This document shows, one piece after another, positions 62,623 to 64,000 of a stretch of DNA of 64,000 nt. The position numbers and the translations under genes are program-made. This DNA comes from Qipengyuania sphaerica (lineage in GTDB: Bacteria > Pseudomonadota > Alphaproteobacteria > Sphingomonadales > Sphingomonadaceae): contig NZ_JAIGNR010000002.1 of assembly GCF_019711595.1 (NCBI RefSeq), forward strand, positions 186,001 through 250,000, given 5' to 3'. The first letter of the stretch is position 1. Every line of letters begins with the position of its first letter. The notes beneath the pieces are model-generated. The model was not told the DNA's origin. It did no database searches and was given only the letters and a program-made list of their open reading frames with translations.

Positions 62623-62897
62623 GCGAGCTTCGCAAGAAAATCGAGGTGGTAAACCAGCGCGGGCTCCATGCGCGGGCCAGCGCCAAATTCGTGGGCGCGG
62701 TCGCCGAACTGCCCCAAAGCTGCAAGGTCCGCGTCGCCAAGGGCGATAACGAGGCCGCAGGCGGCTCCATCCTCGGCTTGATGATGCTGGGCGCGGCCAA
62801 GGGCGATACGATCGAGATCATCGTCGAAGGCGAGAATGCCCATGCCGTGATGGCCGACCTCTCCGCCATGGTCGAGGACGGCTTCGGGGAGCCTTGA
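62619..62897 (+). CDS. ptsH: HPr phosphocarrier protein
   Basis: The 92-residue HPr begins with TTG at 62619. His in QRGLHARASAKF is the PEP-dependent site, and the Ser in GGSILGLMMLGAA is the HprK target. The overlap with the EIIA gene (4 bases) shows coupling. Enzyme I is not encoded in the window. Confidence 0.94.
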   Translation: MSELRKKIEVVNQRGLHARASAKFVGAVAELPQSCKVRVAKGDNEAAGGSILGLMMLGAAKGDTIEIIVEGENAHAVMADLSAMVEDGFGEP

Positions 62898-62898
62898 T

Positions 62899-63723
62899 AT
62901 GACCGGTTCACGCCGCGTCATTACCGGCTTTTCCAATCCCACCGTCAAAGCCCTGCGCGCGCTTCGCGAGAAGAAGCACCGCAAGCGCGAGAAGAAGTTT
63001 CTCGCCGAAGGGCTGCGCCTGCTCACCGATGCGCGCGAATGTGGGCATGTGCCCGAAGTGCTGGTCCTCGCCGACAGGCGCGATCCGCACCCGTTGCTGA
63101 CAGCGCTCGAAGAGACGGTCGAGGCAAGCGGCGGCGAGGTCATCGAAACCACGCCCGACATCCTTTCGAAAATCACCGGCAAGGACAATCCGCAGGCGGT
63201 CGCTGGCGTGTTCGCCGAATTCGACACCTCGCTGGCAGCGCTCGACCGCAAGAGCGCGGATATCTGGCTGGTCGCCCAGGCGCTGCGCGATCCGGGGAAC
63301 CTGGGCACAATGCTGCGCACCGGCGATGCGATCGGCGCAGGCGGCCTGATCTTGCTCGACGACTGCGCCGATCCTTTCAGCGTGGAGGCAGTCCGCGCCA
63401 GCATGGGTGCGGTCTTCACCCAGAAGATCGCGCAGGCGGACTGGAGCGAATTCGAAAGCTGGCTTCGCGCCGATGCGGGCCAGCTCGTTGCAGCAAGCCT
63501 GCGCGAGGCCCAGCCCTATCGCGGCGCGCCCTATGCCTCGCCCTGCTTCGTGATGGTCGGCAACGAAAGCCGCGGCCTTCCCGAAGAATACGAAATGGCC
63601 TGCGACCTGCGCGTCACCATGCCGATGAAGGGCCGCGCCGACAGCCTCAACGCGGCAGTGGCGGCAGCGGTGTTGGGTTATGAGGTGCTGGACGCGTTGA
63701 GCGAGGGATCGCAGCGGGGATGA
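62899..63723 (+). CDS. TrmH/SpoU-family RNA methyltransferase
   Basis: The 274-residue SPOUT protein has the N-terminal substrate-binding extension (NPTVKALRALREKKHRKREK) and the catalytic knot: DPGNLGTMLRTGDA, FVMVGNESRGLP and VTMPMKGRADSLNAAVAAAV. It probably 2'-O-methylates rRNA or tRNA; the target cannot be told. It follows ptsH closely and overlaps the next lipoprotein gene by four bases. Confidence 0.9.
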   Translation: MTGSRRVITGFSNPTVKALRALREKKHRKREKKFLAEGLRLLTDARECGHVPEVLVLADRRDPHPLLTALEETVEASGGEVIETTPDILSKITGKDNPQAVAGVFAEFDTSLAALDRKSADIWLVAQALRDPGNLGTMLRTGDAIGAGGLILLDDCADPFSVEAVRASMGAVFTQKIAQADWSEFESWLRADAGQLVAASLREAQPYRGAPYASPCFVMVGNESRGLPEEYEMACDLRVTMPMKGRADSLNAAVAAAVLGYEVLDALSEGSQRG

Positions 63724-64000
63724 CGCTCCGCGCCTCGCGCATCGTGGTCATAGCGCTGCTTGCCGGTCTCGCAGGATGCAGTGAGGGGAGCGATCCCGCC
63801 GAGAATCCTGCCGCTGGCGATGGTGCGATCATGCGGGACACAGCGGCCGATATCATCGACCCGGCACCGGCACGCGAGGTCCTTAAACGCTATTTCGCGC
63901 TGCAGTATGCCGGGGATGCACGCGCCGCGGAAAGCTTGTGGTGCGACCCGCAGATGGCGGCCCGGTTCCGCGGAAATATCGAGGGGTTCGGCCCAGTGAA
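63720..64000 (+). CDS. Lipoprotein, truncated at the window edge
   Basis: The first 93 codons are visible from ATG 63720 (ATGA overlap with the methyltransferase stop). There is a signal and lipobox LAGC (Cys18), then an acidic linker and helical part with VLKRYFALQYAGDARAAESL. No family is evident from the visible part. Confidence 0.7.
   Translation, partial: MTLRASRIVVIALLAGLAGCSEGSDPAENPAAGDGAIMRDTAADIIDPAPAREVLKRYFALQYAGDARAAESLWCDPQMAARFRGNIEGFGPV

Overview
The window is high-GC chromosomal DNA from an alphaproteobacterium, most likely Sphingomonadales, family Erythrobacteraceae (Erythrobacter/Qipengyuania-like). The basis is family content: a CcrM GANTC methyltransferase, an aa3-type oxidase subunit IV next to a three-subunit transhydrogenase, the pckA-chvI-chvG-hprK-rapZ-PTS block, EcfG-type stress promoters, an ABA4-like protein and DUF3597/DUF4349 proteins. 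No rRNA, tRNA, insertion sequence, prophage or CRISPR array was seen. Genes are dense, and many are joined by ATGA-type overlaps.

Layout, left to right. 1-5018 (minus): a truncated membrane protein, a GFA-like protein, glmS, a DMT permease and an O-antigen-ligase-like polymerase. 5216-7431: a solitary cpaF and a tandem pair of tiny entericidin-like lipoproteins behind an EcfG-type promoter and before a clean terminator. 7433-15121 (minus): a methyltransferase, an acyl-CoA ligase, an ABA4-like protein, an NAD(P)-binding protein, dgt, a secreted subtilase, an aspartate/glutamate racemase-like protein and a hydrolase. 15293-23047 (minus): one long colinear set with cytochrome oxidase subunit IV, transhydrogenase (interrupted by a lipoprotein gene), a TPR protein, a beta-helix protein and a diheme cytochrome. 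The last two form a recurrent pair of unknown function. 23257-26054 (plus): a degenerate sigma-54 activator-like regulator, a membrane protein and an SDR. folP and a TrkH/TrkA potassium system follow.

29385-33612 holds a decayed copy of the CcrM C-terminal domain, a DUF418 protein, a DmpA-type peptidase, and ccrM. Upstream of ccrM are six GANTC sites, a perfect DnaA box and a CtrA-type half-site. 33613-46931 carries a FAH-like protein, rnhB, a PQQ sugar dehydrogenase, a GNAT/DUF1285/Nudix/CCA operon, a secreted repeat protein, parC, a NaChBac-like channel, a PfpI stress protein, a DUF4349 lipoprotein and a second DUF418 protein. 46939-50404 carries a ferredoxin, two cysteine desulfurases and a hydrolase. 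50412-50678 is a gene-free, hairpin-rich stretch. 50785-56562 carries TonB, DUF3597, a DUF885 peptidase, a cyclic-nucleotide-binding/thioredoxin-reductase-like fusion and a glutaminyl cyclase. 56705-63723 is the pckA / chvI-chvG / hprK-rapZ-EIIA-HPr regulatory block, then an RNA methyltransferase and a truncated lipoprotein.

Main themes are envelope and stress physiology (three EcfG-like promoters in front of entericidins, PfpI and DUF3597), cell-cycle methylation control around ccrM, and carbon/envelope regulation by ChvG-ChvI with a sugar-permease-free PTS. The points most worth a second look are the TPR/beta-helix/diheme cytochrome set, the ccrM control region and the nearby ccrM relic, the regulator lacking several catalytic residues, and the structured region at 50412-50678.
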